Shown one piece after another: positions 1-12,299 of a stretch of 64,000 nucleotides of DNA (positions are counted from its first letter, which is position 1; each line of letters begins with the position of its first letter). The translations under genes and the position numbers were made by a program. The notes below the pieces were generated by a model that was given only the letters and a program-made list of their open reading frames with translations, made no database searches and was not told the origin of the DNA. The stretch lies in NCBI GenBank assembly GCA_963555705.1, contig OY743172.1, forward strand, positions 25,667,446 to 25,731,445, written 5' to 3'. The DNA comes from Ligustrum vulgare. Its lineage: Eukaryota; Streptophyta; Magnoliopsida; Lamiales; Oleaceae.

Positions 1-590
1 AAGATAAGCAACATTTATTAGAGAATGGTACTTATCCATTAATTTATACTTAATACTGAATTTAATAAAGGAGGAATGGTTAATGGATTTATTTGAAGAA
101 GATAATATAAAAATTTGGAGGGAAATTAATTAAGTATAGCTATGGATGGATTTGGAGCTATCTGGCTTTTGGAGACATTGCTTTCCTTCGAATCTTAATG
201 AAATTACTATAGTAATTAAACCCTAATGATCCCACTAACAAAAAGACGAAAAAACAATCTCTTCATTGCTTTTCTCCTTACATAAAACACGTTTAACTAA
301 TCCTAAAAGAAGTAAAGTAAGATCACCATAGACAACATAAGAACTGTCAACTATCAAGATGGACTGTCAAGTGTGCAATGTAAAATTTGGTAGCCTACCA
401 TGCGTAATGAACAATTCTTATATTGTCTATGGTATGCAACAGATCATTCTCATGATTCAAAATGAGTGTGAACATTCAACATACCTGCACAAAAGAAAAT
501 TGCATATATTCCATCAAGGTACATTATTTTCCAGATCAATTAATGCAATAGATAAGACAAGAATCATTCAAATGGTAGCAAACAAATTGT
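1..590. other. AT-rich spacer, no gene recognised
   Basis: I see no recognisable gene, RNA or repeat here. A 78-codon open frame at 359-595 has no family resemblance I recognise and runs into the start of the neighbouring transposon, so I do not call it a gene. Confidence 0.5.
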
Positions 591-976
591 GGTGATGGCA
601 ACGGGGCAGATCAGTGTCGATCCAAATCCACTATGTGGAATTTCAGATCGAACTGGATCAGATCAAACAGTAAAAATTTTGGATCGAATCGGAAAAAGTA
701 TTAAAAAAATTTCGTTATCTATTTTCATCAACAACAAATAAGTCAATACATAATTCATAAAACAACTAATAAAATATCCAATTCATACAACAAAACAATA
801 CATATATAGAGAATTATAGATTTTGTACCAAATTCAATAAACGATTATATATTTTAGATTTAAGAATTAATTTTTTTACAATTTTTTTTTAAAAATAAAC
901 TGAATCGTGGATCGGATCACCCTCAGTCCACGGATCAAGAGTTTTTCTGATCGGATCGAATTTTTTTATCATCTCT
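591..976. mobile_element. hAT-type non-autonomous element (short)
   Basis: The left end reads GGTGATGGCAACGGGGCAG. The right end, on the opposite strand, reads AGAGATGATAAAAAAATTCG, which gives imperfect terminal inverted repeats of the common plant hAT form. The flanks CAAATTGT (583-590) and AAAATTGT (977-984) match at 7 of 8 bases and fit a decayed 8-bp target duplication. Just inside both ends are GGATC/GATCGG-rich stretches. The middle is AT-rich and holds no transposase. The same end type recurs at 59067-59711 with a perfect target duplication, which supports this call. Confidence 0.65.
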
Positions 977-984
977 AAAATTGT

Positions 985-2324
985 CCTTTTTTTTTTTTTT
1001 TTTTATTCCTTCCTTTTCCTTTTATCTGATGAGCTGGTCTGCTGAACTAAAATTCAGTTCCTTATAATGTATATGAATTTGAAACATAGGATTGTCTAGA
1101 GGCACGGAGCCCCACTTTTTAATGTTCAATTTCGTGACATAAACTTTTGAGATCGAGACTTTTGCAGTGAGATTTTTGTGAATAGTATAGAGCGTTGTAG
1201 ATAGCTTGATCACCACAAGAGACATAATTTCTATATATTCTATATTTGTCTTTAATGTTTGAATGTGATTGAATTCTTTAATTCAAAGTTTACAGTATTA
1301 TATATCGTTTAAATCAATTGAAAATGCCCTACCGACAATCAATATATATGATAAATTGTGTTTTTTGAATGTGATGTAGGACCAAACATATTAATACTTA
1401 TATAAATGTGAAAATTATAGTCATCAAATATTTTCTGACATTATTGGATGACACAAATTATTATTGTACTCGAATTTATTTTTTATTAAATGTAATTTTA
1501 TATGAATGACGATGTGGGTAAAATTTAGGACTTTTGTTTGTTATACACTCCCCCATTCGCATAAGGAATAATTAGACAATTAAAAGAGATGGGGCACTCT
1601 AAAAAAATCATTACAAAAGATGTTACGTTTCTATCTAGATAATAGGTTTTTATAGAAAATAATATAAGAGAATGCACACTTTTATTAATGCTCTTTGGCA
1701 AATATATATAGTACAAGAGTTTTGAATACAAAAGAAACTAAATTAATCTAATTTGAATCATCTAAAGATAATTTAATACTATCTTTAATCAAATCAATCT
1801 AAATACAACCTTTAATGATAAGAATATAATATAACAATATATTTCCATGTTTATCTAATTGTCTCCGTCGTTTCTTCCTTAATAGTTTTGTCAGTAACAG
1901 ACGTAAGAGGATTGTGCAGTGCTACAGCCCATCCAGTCCCCAACCCAATTCTCATTTTTAAGTGCGTAAATATTAATAATAATAATAAAAAAAAGAAATA
2001 TAGAAAAAAAAAAAAGACAAAATTTATAGTGTAATTTTTATTTTTTAACACTGTAGGCCGTCTTGAGACTTTTTTCGTATCCGCTGCTAGCATTCGTTCG
2101 GATCAATGTTTACATATTTTTTGGATTTTTTTCACGAAGTTCGAGGTAAGATTAATGGTCAAAAATCGGAAAGAGAAAAGATGTGAGGTTAAAAAGTAAT
2201 TTAAAAAATTGTGTGAATTATAAATTGCATTACCGAACAATGGCTGTCAAACAAGCACTTGTTTTTCTAGGTGAGTTGTAACTTGAGTGTTGCTTCTTCC
2301 ATTTGCTTGATCAGGCCGTATACT
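985..2324. other. AT-rich spacer
   Basis: This stretch has poly-T and poly-A tracts and short open frames with no recognisable content. I see no gene or clear repeat in it. Confidence 0.4.
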
Positions 2325-3871
2325 TAGGAGTGGGCAAAAACCAACCCAACCCGCAGAAAACCGTCAAACCGATCGGGTTGGATCGATTTTTCACAAAAAT
2401 ATGGCTGGGTTCGATTTTTTGATACAGAAATCGGGTTGGGTTTTGGGTTATCACTTGAAACTCGATTAACCCAACCCAACTTGTTTTTTGTATTAAAAAA
2501 AAAAAAAGAAAAAACAATACAATCAGATCAGATTTTTCAATTCAAAGTTAAAACAAAACCCTATCCCTCGCTCTCGCATCGCACGCTCTCTTCCCTCACT
2601 GTCTCACAGTCTCGCTCAGTCCCTCAGCCTCTCACTCTTCCTCCATCGCTGCTCCAGCTGACGATGCCTCCAGCGAACTTCAAGGCCACCGCTGCTCCAA
2701 GCTTCTTCCGCCGTACTCGCTTTCGCTTCCGTCTTCGCCTTGTTCGGTATTTCACTATTTTGAGTTCGGTTTTAGTTCTTTCATTTTCTTTTAGATCTTA
2801 TCAATATTATTGATGTATATGCTTGGGTTTATGTTTTAAATTTTAGTTTTTTTTCATTTCCAACCCGTTTTGAGCTGTTGAATGCCACCGGTGACCCCCG
2901 TCCCTAACTCCCTGTTCAGCTTTTCCAGATTTCTTTCTATTCAATAATTTAAATTAGTTGACTATTTTGATTAGTAGTTAATTAGTTAGTGGGTAATTAG
3001 TTTGTTAATATTTCATGTTAGTTTAGATGTAGTTTCAGCCCACTGAAGTTTGACAAATTTCACTGCAGACAGATTCAGAACCAGATTTCTTCATGATTTG
3101 GAAATTCTATGTTCCTATTCTTTGGATCCAATGTTTGAAAGTGTTTTACGCTTTTTGGTTGATTTTCAGAAGTTTCAACCTGATTTGGTTGCTAGAGCCC
3201 TTGTCCAGGTTTGATTTCTTTTGCCTCTTTAATGCTTTCACCAAGTAAATGAATAGCTGGTATTTTTCAAATTGATTGAACGGTCTTCCTATTCTGGTTT
3301 ATAAACTTTCAAATCAGTTTTAGCATCTCCATTTAAAAATGGCCAAGTTGTATAACGGATTATCATGCTTGTTTCAATGTTTATAATAACTCTTGGAAGC
3401 CAAGAATGCATAACTTCGAATAAATTATCACTTTCCGATAGATGTTCTTGTCATCTCTTTAGTCTATCTTCAGAAGGCACATGTAATTTTCTTAGCCTTT
3501 GTTTGAGCCCGATTTCTTTAGTATAGATTTTGTAAAAAGAATTTTTTCGGAGAACATATTGTAAGTAGGAAGAAAATTTTTGGTTTATGTGCGAATTATT
3601 TTGTTGTTAATTTTTGGTACATTATTTTAAGTTGTTAGATATGTTGTTTAATTGGGTCAATATGTTAAATTTTAAGTGATTTTACAGGTTGTACACTTAA
3701 ATAATTAATTGGGGCTACAAGAATTGAATTTTTGGACTATTTTAATACATTTTGTCAATTTGGGCCGAAGCCCAACCCGTCGGTTACCTTGGATTAATTT
3801 TACATCAATCCGACCAAGTTGGGTTGGGTTCGGGTTGGACCAAAACCCGACCCAACCCACGCCCACCCCTA
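2325..3871. mobile_element. hAT-type non-autonomous element, 1.55 kb
   Basis: The left terminus is TAGGAGTGGGCAAAAACC and the right terminus on the opposite strand is TAGGGGTGGGCGTGGGTTGG. Both are typical plant hAT ends, followed by repeated CCCAACC/GGTTGGG motifs. The flanks CGTATACT (2317-2324) and CGCATACC (3872-3879) agree at 6 of 8 bases, as expected of an old 8-bp duplication. Inside, a CT-rich stretch near 2570-2660 followed by a short open frame (to 2813) looks like a 5' UTR and first exon, either of a decayed transposase gene or a captured host fragment. I do not recognise the peptide. Confidence 0.6.
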
Positions 3872-3879
3872 CGCATACC

Positions 3880-5069
3880 GTCGTCCGTCGTCCCTTGCAC
3901 CTATTGGAATATTTTGTATATAGTGACGTCAAAGAAATATATGAAATTCGTGCCGACAAATAGATGGAATAACGACATGGAAACAAGAAAAAAGAAGAAA
4001 TGGACAAAGTCGAGGCAAGTGTTGAATATTTTATCCTTAAGTCAAATTTGTCCCGCAAAGGTGTCAACGGTTTATGACAATCGACTCTCAAGATACAACG
4101 ATTTTAACTTGTGTTTGTAGCACTCCATAATACAAGCACAATGAACTAGAATTTCGGCTTATTTACTCCAAAATGAAATGAACAAGAAAAATCAAAATAA
4201 TGCAACAATTTGATTTAGGAAGAGAGGAGAGTGGTAGTGATATTGCATATCATTGGTATGTTTTTGGGACACTCCAATGGTCTTTTTTATAGAGCATTAA
4301 AGGTTGTGGGCGAAGTGGTGGGAGCCAAACCATGCATCCCTTCCAAACATTGCAACTTTTCAAAAAGACACATTTTTCGGACAACCATGCGACCGCACGC
4401 TTATAAGCAGTGCGACTGCACGACTTTACGCCAAACAAAGATTTAATCATTTTGACGTGTGATCGCATGGTATTGATCATATTTTTGTCATTTTCCGTAA
4501 TTTTTCATTCATCCGATATTGGTTTCGAAATGTCAAATATACTCGTTTGTACGATTCGAAGCGACGAAGTGGCAAACTAATTTTGTCTAAACGGATTGAG
4601 CTGGATTTGAGTTTTTGATCGAAGTCAACACGTAATCACTTTAGTCAATTTTTAATACTTAATCAATATTCAACAGCATCTTCATTTCCCAGGCGTTGAG
4701 AACACAACACAATACCTCCTGAATAATATTAATTGTGGAGTCTAATTAATTGCAGAGCCTACTTCATCGAGGATAGATTAGGAATTCCATGCTGGTAATT
4801 TTGGTTTCGTCCTAATTTATCTTAGTGTGCGTTTGAAACCACAAAATTCTTCCTTCAAAATTCCACCGAAATTTTCCACCTTGTAGTGTCTGCTACATTT
4901 TTCCAATCATCATTTTCCAACTATTTACTTCACGCGCAGCTTTTCTAGGAAATCAGTGAATTCATTTAATTATTTTCGTCACGTTTCATCATTTTTTTTG
5001 TTGTTAATTTATTTATTTATTTTTCAAAAATTAACATTATTATTATCTAGTACAAATAAGTGAAAAAAA

Positions 5070-5127
<58 letters not shown>

Positions 5128-5720
5128 TAAATAGTTAAATCTTACTTTATTTGTAATGAAAAATAATGTCAATCAAACAATAAAAGTTGAAAAAAATTCA
5201 ACTTTTTTCAATTAGAAAATTAAACCAATCAAACGCATTAACTTCCAATTTTTTTGTAATTTAATTCCCTGAATTTTTTTTTCTTTCCACGGAAATTTCA
5301 CTTTCGCTATCAAACACAGTCTTAAAAATAGAGAATATATGTGTTTTTGTGTCTATTGTCCTTCTATAATTTTATTGCTATTAGTAGTAGAATTAAGATT
5401 TATAATTCTGAAGAGACAACCACCTCCTTGCCAAGTAACTCACTGCAAACTTGTCACTTGTTCTCTCCAAGACGATCATGAGATGATCAACCTTTAGCCA
5501 CACCAAATGGGCCTTTTGAGTCCAAGACGGTTGAGATTACATCCCTATCTTTTTTCTTCGCCTGAGCTTTGGAGCATATCCGATTGTAAAAATTATTTCA
5601 ATTATTGTAAATGTTTTCTTAATTACACTAAGAAAGTGGGATAATATATTAACATATTCTTATAAAAGTTGTTAGGGTTATAGCAACATGGCAAACTATG
5701 CAAATAATTTTAGAGTTTAA
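3880..5720. other. Spacer with an AT dinucleotide repeat
   Basis: I found no gene. Apart from the (AT)n tract, the sequence is AT-rich with poly-T runs. Near 4800-5330, phrases such as GTGCGTTTGAAACCA and ATCAAACACAGTCTT look like the ends of a decayed MITE, but I could not fix its borders. Confidence 0.35.
5074..5123. repeat. (AT)n microsatellite
   Basis: About 25 uninterrupted AT dinucleotides. Such tracts are hypervariable and can extrude as hairpins. Confidence 0.95.
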
Positions 5721-5724
5721 GACT

Positions 5725-7150
5725 AACTGTTGTGTGAAATATCGTAAGTGCACGATATTACGAACAAGTAGTAAATGGACTTTTTTAGTCCGGATATTGA
5801 TCCCACAAGAACTAACTTATTTATTATTAGTTTGGATTAATCAGTTCCTACACTGCAAATAAATGTCAAGATTGATGTTTTTGAATTTTTATAAAAATAG
5901 TGAAAGCAATGAATTTGAAAATAAAACAATTAAAAAAAGATTTGATTTTTTTATTTTTCTTATGAATGGAAAATGTTGAGACTCACGATAGTAATTTTGT
6001 TATCCTATTCAATTTCTCTTCTCATGTAATGTTTCGAAATTAGTGTTTAATCGAATTCACAATTTTATCCAAAATTTCCCTCTCGAGTTTAAATTGGTTA
6101 TATCTAGATATATCAACCACATATCTCTATGATGGTCAGAATAAGCCCTAAATAGATGCATTCAATGTCAAGAATTCAAAATGATTACAGCAATCACAAC
6201 CATGTATCTCTACACTTTTGTTAATTGCCGAATTTTATTACTAGGTCTAGGTGTTAACTCACATCTCAGATTATGAAAACAACCCACAAATAATCAAATT
6301 GGTGATCAAACAATTTATGCATTAAAGTACAATAATAAAATCAACACATCACAATATGCCCAAAACATGAGAATTGAAATTAAATAATTCAATAAAATCA
6401 CATCGTTCGTCGCAACGAGTTATTTAGCTACTCGTGCTAGAATATGAAATAATAAAACAATAAAATATAAAATTCAACATGTCTTGAATTAACTAGAAAG
6501 AGTTGAGAATCTTGCACCAAAAAAATCTAGCCCAAGATTGAACAATATGAGAACCTTGAATTCGCCTCTTGTCTTGTGCCTTTCTTCTCGTCAATTTCAA
6601 AACCCTAATAATGATTTGTTTTGGTCTTTATATAAGTTAGACTAGGTTCAAGACGAAATTTTACGAGTTGGACCCATAAAAAGTAGAAAAGAAAATATAA
6701 AAAAATAAATAAAAATCGTGTAGTTTCCTTCTCCAACCGGATCGCGATTTGCAAACCGCGGTTGGACCGCAGCATACAGTGACTGGGTGAAACCGCGGTT
6801 CGCCATTTTTTTGATATTTGCGTTTCAGTCCTTGTGTAATTGCAATCTCGTCCTCCAAGTTTCTGACTTCTTCAATTTAGTCCTCATACATTGACTTTTA
6901 CTTTAATTGAGTCATCCCAGAATTGCAACTCAAGTCCTCCATCTTTCTACCATTTACAAATTGGTCCCCATACTTCATATTTTGAACTCTTTTAGTCCTT
7001 TTTTCCTCATTTTGTGCCCAAGCGCATTTCAATCCGCATTATTCCTGAAACAATTAAAATAAACACGCAACTTAACAATATCATATTATAAAACACTCAC
7101 ATTAGTGCAAATTTAAACATGGAAATAAGTGCAAAATCGCACTTATCACT
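5725..7150 (-). mobile_element. LTR-like retrotransposon remnant, unclassified
   Basis: Read on the minus strand, the segment begins with TGATAAGTGCGATTTTGCAC near 7148. At the other end, near 5725-5830, it contains the phrases AAGTGCACGATATT and GATATTGATCCCACA, which I associate with LTRs of plant retrotransposons. A TATA-like stretch (TTATATAAG near 6630) lies inside. I see no coding domain, primer binding site or target duplication. A related-looking region lies at about 25816-26350. Class and borders are uncertain. Confidence 0.35.
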
Positions 7151-7427
7151 AACTATGCAATTTTTTTTTTTTTTCCAAAAAACCAAAAGTAGGGAAAAAA
7201 AAAAAAAAAGAAGAAGCAATTAATAGTTGCAAAGTTAGGATTCAAACCTACATACATTGGGGTCACTTAGTGAACCCTTACGAGTTTCGGTCTATAATAG
7301 TAAGCCCCCGTTTGGTTCTGATTTTATTCTCAAATCAAGGTCAACAATGAATTTTAATTACATATTTTATGAGATCCAAAACTTTTCAATCACATGTCTC
7401 ATCAACTTTTATCAAACTCTGCTAATA

Positions 7428-8109
7428 GGAATGTATTCAATTGCGACTTTTAAAGAGTTTTGAAAAGTTTAAAAGTTTAGGTGTGTTCTGAACTTTTAAA
7501 AAGTTGTGTGGTATTCAATTGAGACTTTTAAAAGTCTCTGCAAATTCTAGGATATTTAGATTGAGAATTGTAAGATTTTTGGAGACTTTTTAGTAGAAAT
7601 TGTAAAGAATTAATCTCAAAAACAATCTCCAATCTACCATGAGATTTGTCAGGACGCATAAAATGTAAATTAACCATTTAAGCAAGAGCCCATATTTTGA
7701 ATTTCTCAAAAGAATCAAAGAAATCAATCTATTGAAACACTGACAATTAATAATTCGGAAAATAAAATGAAAGATACAAACATGGTCTAATGCCTTTTCA
7801 TTTGTAGATTGTTATTTTTTACATTTTTAATTAAAAACAATTTTTACATTTGGACATACACGAAATATTTTTTACATTTTTAAAAACAATTTTTATTAAT
7901 ACGAGAAATGTAATTTATTTCGTTGCATTCTTGTAAATAATTTGAACATACAAAATATTGGTATTTTTTTAACAAATGAAAGTTTTTAGAAAAAAGTCTA
8001 CAGAAATTCATGGAGGACTTTTTATAATTATCAACAAATTCATAGAAGTTTGAAAAATTATAAAATTCACAAAAATCACTCACTTAAAAGTCACAATTAA
8101 ATACATCCC
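7428..8109. mobile_element. TIR element (MITE-like), 0.68 kb
   Basis: The left end GGAATGTATTCAATTGCGAC and the right end on the opposite strand, GGGATGTATTTAATTGTGAC, form terminal inverted repeats of about 30 bp that continue into ACTTTTAA. A second copy of the terminal motif (GTATTCAATTGAGACTTTT) starts near 7511, so a truncated copy or partial nesting is likely. The interior is AT-rich and non-coding. I could not identify a clear target duplication, so the superfamily is open. Confidence 0.6.
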
Positions 8110-9250
8110 ACATTTCTTCTTGTTAACTTTTGAAAGTGCAAGTTTTCAAAATTTGGGATATTGGCGTGGCGGATGGAATTTTTGTGTGTATGCGCTTATT
8201 TCGGAACGTTCGGTAAAAATCAAAAGTTTTGAAAATTAAAGTCGATATTTGAAAAGTTTCGGGAATAAATGCCATACTTCCAAACTTACATCGGGTAAGT
8301 ATTAATGATTTTGGGATGAAGAGGAATTAAATGTGTCGATTAGAAGATGAAGTACCAAAACTGCATGAAAAAAAGGACTCCAATTGAAGAAGGGAATTGT
8401 TTCCCTTTTCTTTTTCAAACTCTCTTTTAGAAATCAATTTGAATTAAGATTTTGATTTTAAGTTTTATGCTATAAATATTTGCCTTAATCCAGTAATTAA
8501 AGAATAAGTGAGTAGGGATGTCAATATGACGGGACAACTCGAGCCCCTGATCTATTAGGGGAGCATGTCCTGTCCCTTGACCCGATTAGTCGTGGGTACC
8601 CTTTATACTCATTGTTGTCCCGTTTATTTTATTTTATTTAAAAAAATTATGTTCGAGTTTTGAATTGAGGGAGAGACAAATGATTTTAGGGTTTGAAATT
8701 TTTCTTTTCATAGTATCGATTAAAATATTGTGTATATTTTATTTAAGAAAAAAAAATCAACAAGTATGCATATTGTATAGTTCGAGTCTTATTCCCGTAT
8801 ACTTCTCTATATCTTAGATTTATATTTTAAATTAAGGGGGGGGGGGGGGGGGGGGGCAGGCCCCGCGTGTCAAGTGTCAAATTGTCACGTCCATGCTTGG
8901 AGCCTTGGATTCATTTTACAAATACTTTACAAGCAAAAGGGCCTATTTTTCTACTTAAAAAAAATATCCTAACTTACATAAAAAAGGAAAAGAAATTTTA
9001 TTATTCATGAGGCTGACATCATCTTTTTATTTAATAATGTCATTTTTTACTTTTTTCAAAAAAAATTCTCCTATAATAAAGATGTCATTTTTTTTAATTT
9101 TTTTTTTTTTAAATATGACTTCATAATAACTTAACATAACTTATATTTTTTTTTTTAGTTTTTTTAGTTTTTTTTTTTAAATTCTCTTAATTTTTTTCCT
9201 TTGAATTCTCCTATAATAATACTTCATAATAACTTAACTAATATAACGTA
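8110..9250. other. AT-rich spacer with hAT-like debris and a G tract
   Basis: A hAT-like left end (TAGGGATGTCAATATGACGG) begins near 8514 and is followed by GGGTACCC-type motifs, but I find no matching right end, so it is a fragment. A run of 21 G lies at 8836-8856. The rest is poly-T and AT-rich. Confidence 0.4.
8836..8856 (+). repeat. Homopolymer of 21 G
   Basis: Uninterrupted G run inside AT-rich DNA. It could fold as a G-quadruplex, and its length may be unreliable in the assembly. Confidence 0.9.
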
Positions 9251-9254
9251 ATAA

Positions 9255-10116
9255 CTAGTATTTGCTCACGTGCGATGCACGGAACACATAAATGATTAAA
9301 AAGCATACATAACATAATTATTACAAATGTGTATTGTGTATTATGTTATATATGCCTTTTAATACTGTTTTATTTTACTAATAAATTTTCTAACATTTAC
9401 GTTATTTTCAATACTGATTAGTTATTATAACTTTGGTAAAACATATCATACATTTTTAATTACGTTATTTTCAATACTATTTTACTATTAGCATAACATG
9501 TATTTAACTAAAACAATATATACACATATTTAGTTATATTCTTTTTTAATTATATTTAATTAAATTACGTTCTTTTAAATATTGTTTTATTATTACAGCA
9601 TTATTATTATTAATTATAACAACATACATTTTTAATTATGTTACTATTTAATACTATTTTACAAATTTAAATTTTTAATTATATTCTTTTCATGACATAA
9701 TTAAGTTATGTTCTTTTCAATAGTGTTTTAACTATTATAATAACTTTTTTAAAGCAATATTTTTTTACTGATGTTATTATTATTAATACATCGTTTAAAA
9801 GTGTATGTGGTTGCATTCTTTTATGAATATAATCTCAAACTCCACATCATAATTCTAAATTATAAACATATATTGAAAATATCAACTAATTAATAACTGA
9901 ATTTATAACATTATTAACAATTAGATAAAATCATTTTCAAAGTGACTGTTTAGATTTTCTAGATAAAAGCAATTTTGAAATGTATATATATAATCATTTC
10001 TTTTTAATCTCTATAAATCATGACTTTCCATTTTAGGAAACTGTAAAAAATGCGAGAAATTATGAGGTGTTATATTTTGCCACTTTATTGTTATAATATA
10101 TATAATATAATAAAGA
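9255..10116 (-). mobile_element. Candidate short non-autonomous Helitron
   Basis: On the minus strand the sequence ends with the hairpin CCGTGCATCGCACGTG, a short spacer and CTAG (9255-9258), with T as the next host base. This is the Helitron 3' end signature. A plausible 5' start on the same strand is TCTTTATTATATTATATATA at 10116, preceded by A, which fits insertion between A and T. The 3' end is convincing and the 5' end is a best guess. There is no coding content. Confidence 0.5.
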
Positions 10117-10605
10117 TAACTTAAGTTTAAGTTTAACTGACTTATATAAAAGAGGCAAAACCTCTTTACTGTTCTTTTACTAATGAAGTCATTTTTTAAA
10201 AAAAAATTATCATATAATATAACTTAATAATAACTTAACATAAGCAAGGCCTCTTTACAGTTCATTTACTATTCATAAGGTTGACGTCAATTTTTTTTTT
10301 TTATTCACACTAATCTATAGATAAGTCGTCGATATACTTTTAGTTTGCTATAGTTGTTTTGAACATATTTATTTGCATTTTCCCTCTTAGAATGGTGGAT
10401 AAATGTCGACTACATATGGTCATTTTTTAATAATATATTTTTTTTCCTGATAGTTTCTACTGCCATTTATTTTGAAATGATATTTTTTCTGACACTTTTT
10501 ACAACCAATTATTAAAGAGGCGAAATATAAGTTAATAATTAAACATCTCTTTTTAATGTTGAGTCAAGACATAATACAATAAAATTTATACGCTATTATA
10601 TATAC

Positions 10606-10644
10606 AACTCTTACCGTATCCTTGCAATGCACGGGAACCACTAG
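10606..10644 (+). mobile_element. Helitron 3' terminus
   Basis: An imperfect hairpin (CCGTATCCTTGCAATGCACGGG) is followed by AACCA and CTAG at 10641-10644, with T as the next base. It faces the opposite way to the end at 9255, so at least two elements are involved. I could not find its 5' start. Confidence 0.5.
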
Positions 10645-11232
10645 TATATATTACAAGAGGAGAGAGCTTAAATCAAATGAGAGAAATAATTTAGTGGGGG
10701 GAAAATTCAATCAAAAAGCTAGGATTTTAAGGGTTTCAAAAGGGGGGGGGGAATTAAAATAAAATTAATCAAAACGCATTTTAATTAATCATTAATTTTT
10801 CTACATTAATTAATTCATATTCATTGTCCCACGTTGACATCTAGTAATGTATATGGGCAATATATGTGACGAGAAATATCAGTGGTTTGACAAAATCGAA
10901 CTTCCTCATTTATTATGAAACTATAATCCTTCCATCATTACGATCGGATCAATTACGAGATGTTGAAGTATATCCATCTTGATTATTGATCATATCTTTT
11001 ATTTCATTCTTAGGTCAATAAACGTCAAATCTATTTTCTACTCATGAATTTACTTTGATCAAGGATTTTGATATTGACTTAACCAAATAAAACGCATATC
11101 ATAATCTTTTACTATCTCAGAGTAACGAATCTTTTATCGATCATCAACATTCATATATTTCTTGACATACCCAAACGTCATCATATTAGCAATTCTTGGG
11201 AGAGTAACATTCGACATCACCAAAATATGATT
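10645..11232. other. AT-rich spacer
   Basis: No gene or repeat recognised. Confidence 0.4.
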
Positions 11233-11237
11233 GTTCT

Positions 11238-11694
11238 TGTAACAACCCGGATCCCACTTAACGAACTGTTCCAAACGTTAGATGATGACGTGATGCCCCC
11301 ACTGTACCAACATGAATCTTTTCAGCATGCTTTATCCCCACTCGCATGCTTCTCTAGAAAACTTCTCAGGAGGTCACCTATCATAGAATTTCTCCAAGCA
11401 AGTACACTTAACTATGGAATTTCTAACGATGGAATTCCAGAAAAGAAGGTGCACCTTGTTGGTATGAGTAGTACCTATCAAATCCTTTAAACTTTCCTGA
11501 CCTGGATGTTACAATCACCCACTGTTAGACTCGCAACGTCCTCGTCACGCTTAAACCATCTGAGGATCTGTTGTCTTGCGTTAGGATTCTAGAGGTGGCT
11601 CTCGTCCTGTGGCATAGCACTTTGTCCCGCATAGCACTTAGTTCTCGATTTCCGACTAGCTGTCGGCTCTGATACCATTTCTAACGGCCCCAGT
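11238..11694 (-). mobile_element. Cassandra TRIM element (partial)
   Basis: Cassandra is a non-autonomous terminal-repeat retrotransposon in miniature whose LTR carries a 5S rRNA-like sequence. On the minus strand the 3' LTR is 11512-11238. It begins TGTAACATCCAGG, ends GGGTTGTTACA, is 275 bp long and contains the 5S-like stretch listed separately. Upstream of it lies a short internal domain (11513-11678) with a methionine-tRNA primer site (TGGTATCAGAGCC, 11665-11677) and a purine-rich GTGGGTGAT just before the LTR. Only the last few bases of the 5' LTR remain (from about 11680) before chromovirus sequence begins, so the element is broken on that side. No protein is encoded, as usual for TRIMs. 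Confidence 0.8.
11357..11470 (-). other. 5S rRNA-derived region inside Cassandra LTR
   Basis: The minus strand reproduces the internal promoter of plant 5S rRNA. An A-box-like AGTTAAGTGTACTTGCTTGG is followed by a C-box-like AGGTGACCTCCTGAGAAGT, in the order and spacing of a 5S gene, over about 114 bp. Sequence outside the boxes has diverged from functional 5S RNA, so this is not a 5S gene. It may still recruit TFIIIC/RNA polymerase III, as proposed for Cassandra LTRs. Confidence 0.8.
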
Positions 11695-11733
11695 TATGTA
11701 GTGAACTTTCAATCAATTTCGATTCAAAAGAAT

Positions 11734-11901
11734 TTATATTATGAGGAGGCACCTAGGTCCATTATCGATAGAAAAGTCCATGTCTTAGGAAATAAAGAGT
11801 TTTCACTAGTCAAGATCCAATGAGGTAGACACAATAGTGATGAGGCTACTTGGAAAAATAAAGAAGAGATTTTGACCAAGTATCCAGATATCATAGATTA
11901 A
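11734..11901 (+). pseudogene. Chromodomain end of a Ty3/gypsy integrase (remnant)
   Basis: Conceptual translation gives the end of a chromovirus integrase. It contains EEAPRSIIDRKV, then NKEFSLVKIQ, an in-frame TGA where this family usually has tryptophan, and DEATWKNKEEILTKYPDII followed by TAA at 11899. The pattern (PxxIxDRKxxxLxNKExxLVKVxW, then EATWE, then YPxL) is that of Tekay/Del-type chromodomains, which target chromatin. All upstream gag-pol is missing. The fragment lies 45 bp before the polypurine tract and 3' LTR of the same element, the expected position. It is not functional. Confidence 0.8.
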
Positions 11902-12299
11902 GTAAGTTTAATTTCGAGTACAATATTACTTTAAGGAAGTAAGGTTGTAGCGATCGAGAATTTTTTAGTTAATATTAAATAAATAATTTATGATCTAAAA
12001 ATGTGTCGCTATGATTTTATCCATTTAAGTACGTCGTCTAGCCATATTATGTATTTTTTAGCCAATAAACATAATTTTTTCAGTCCAACTAAATTTTTAT
12101 GTCCAAAATTCGAGAAATTTAATTTTAAAACCCAATTTTTATTCAAATTAAATTCCAGCCTATTTCCTTTTCAAAATTCAAATATATATCTTATTCTTTA
12201 TCCTGTCAAATTTCAAATTTTGATTTCCCCATTTATCTTGGAAAATCCAAATAACCACTATATCCCATTTTACTCAACCACGTCTATCTAGAAGGAATC

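Noticed and set aside
11357..11470. A functional 5S rRNA gene
   Set aside because: Only the promoter boxes are well kept; the rest is diverged, and it lies between LTR termini. Cassandra explains it better.
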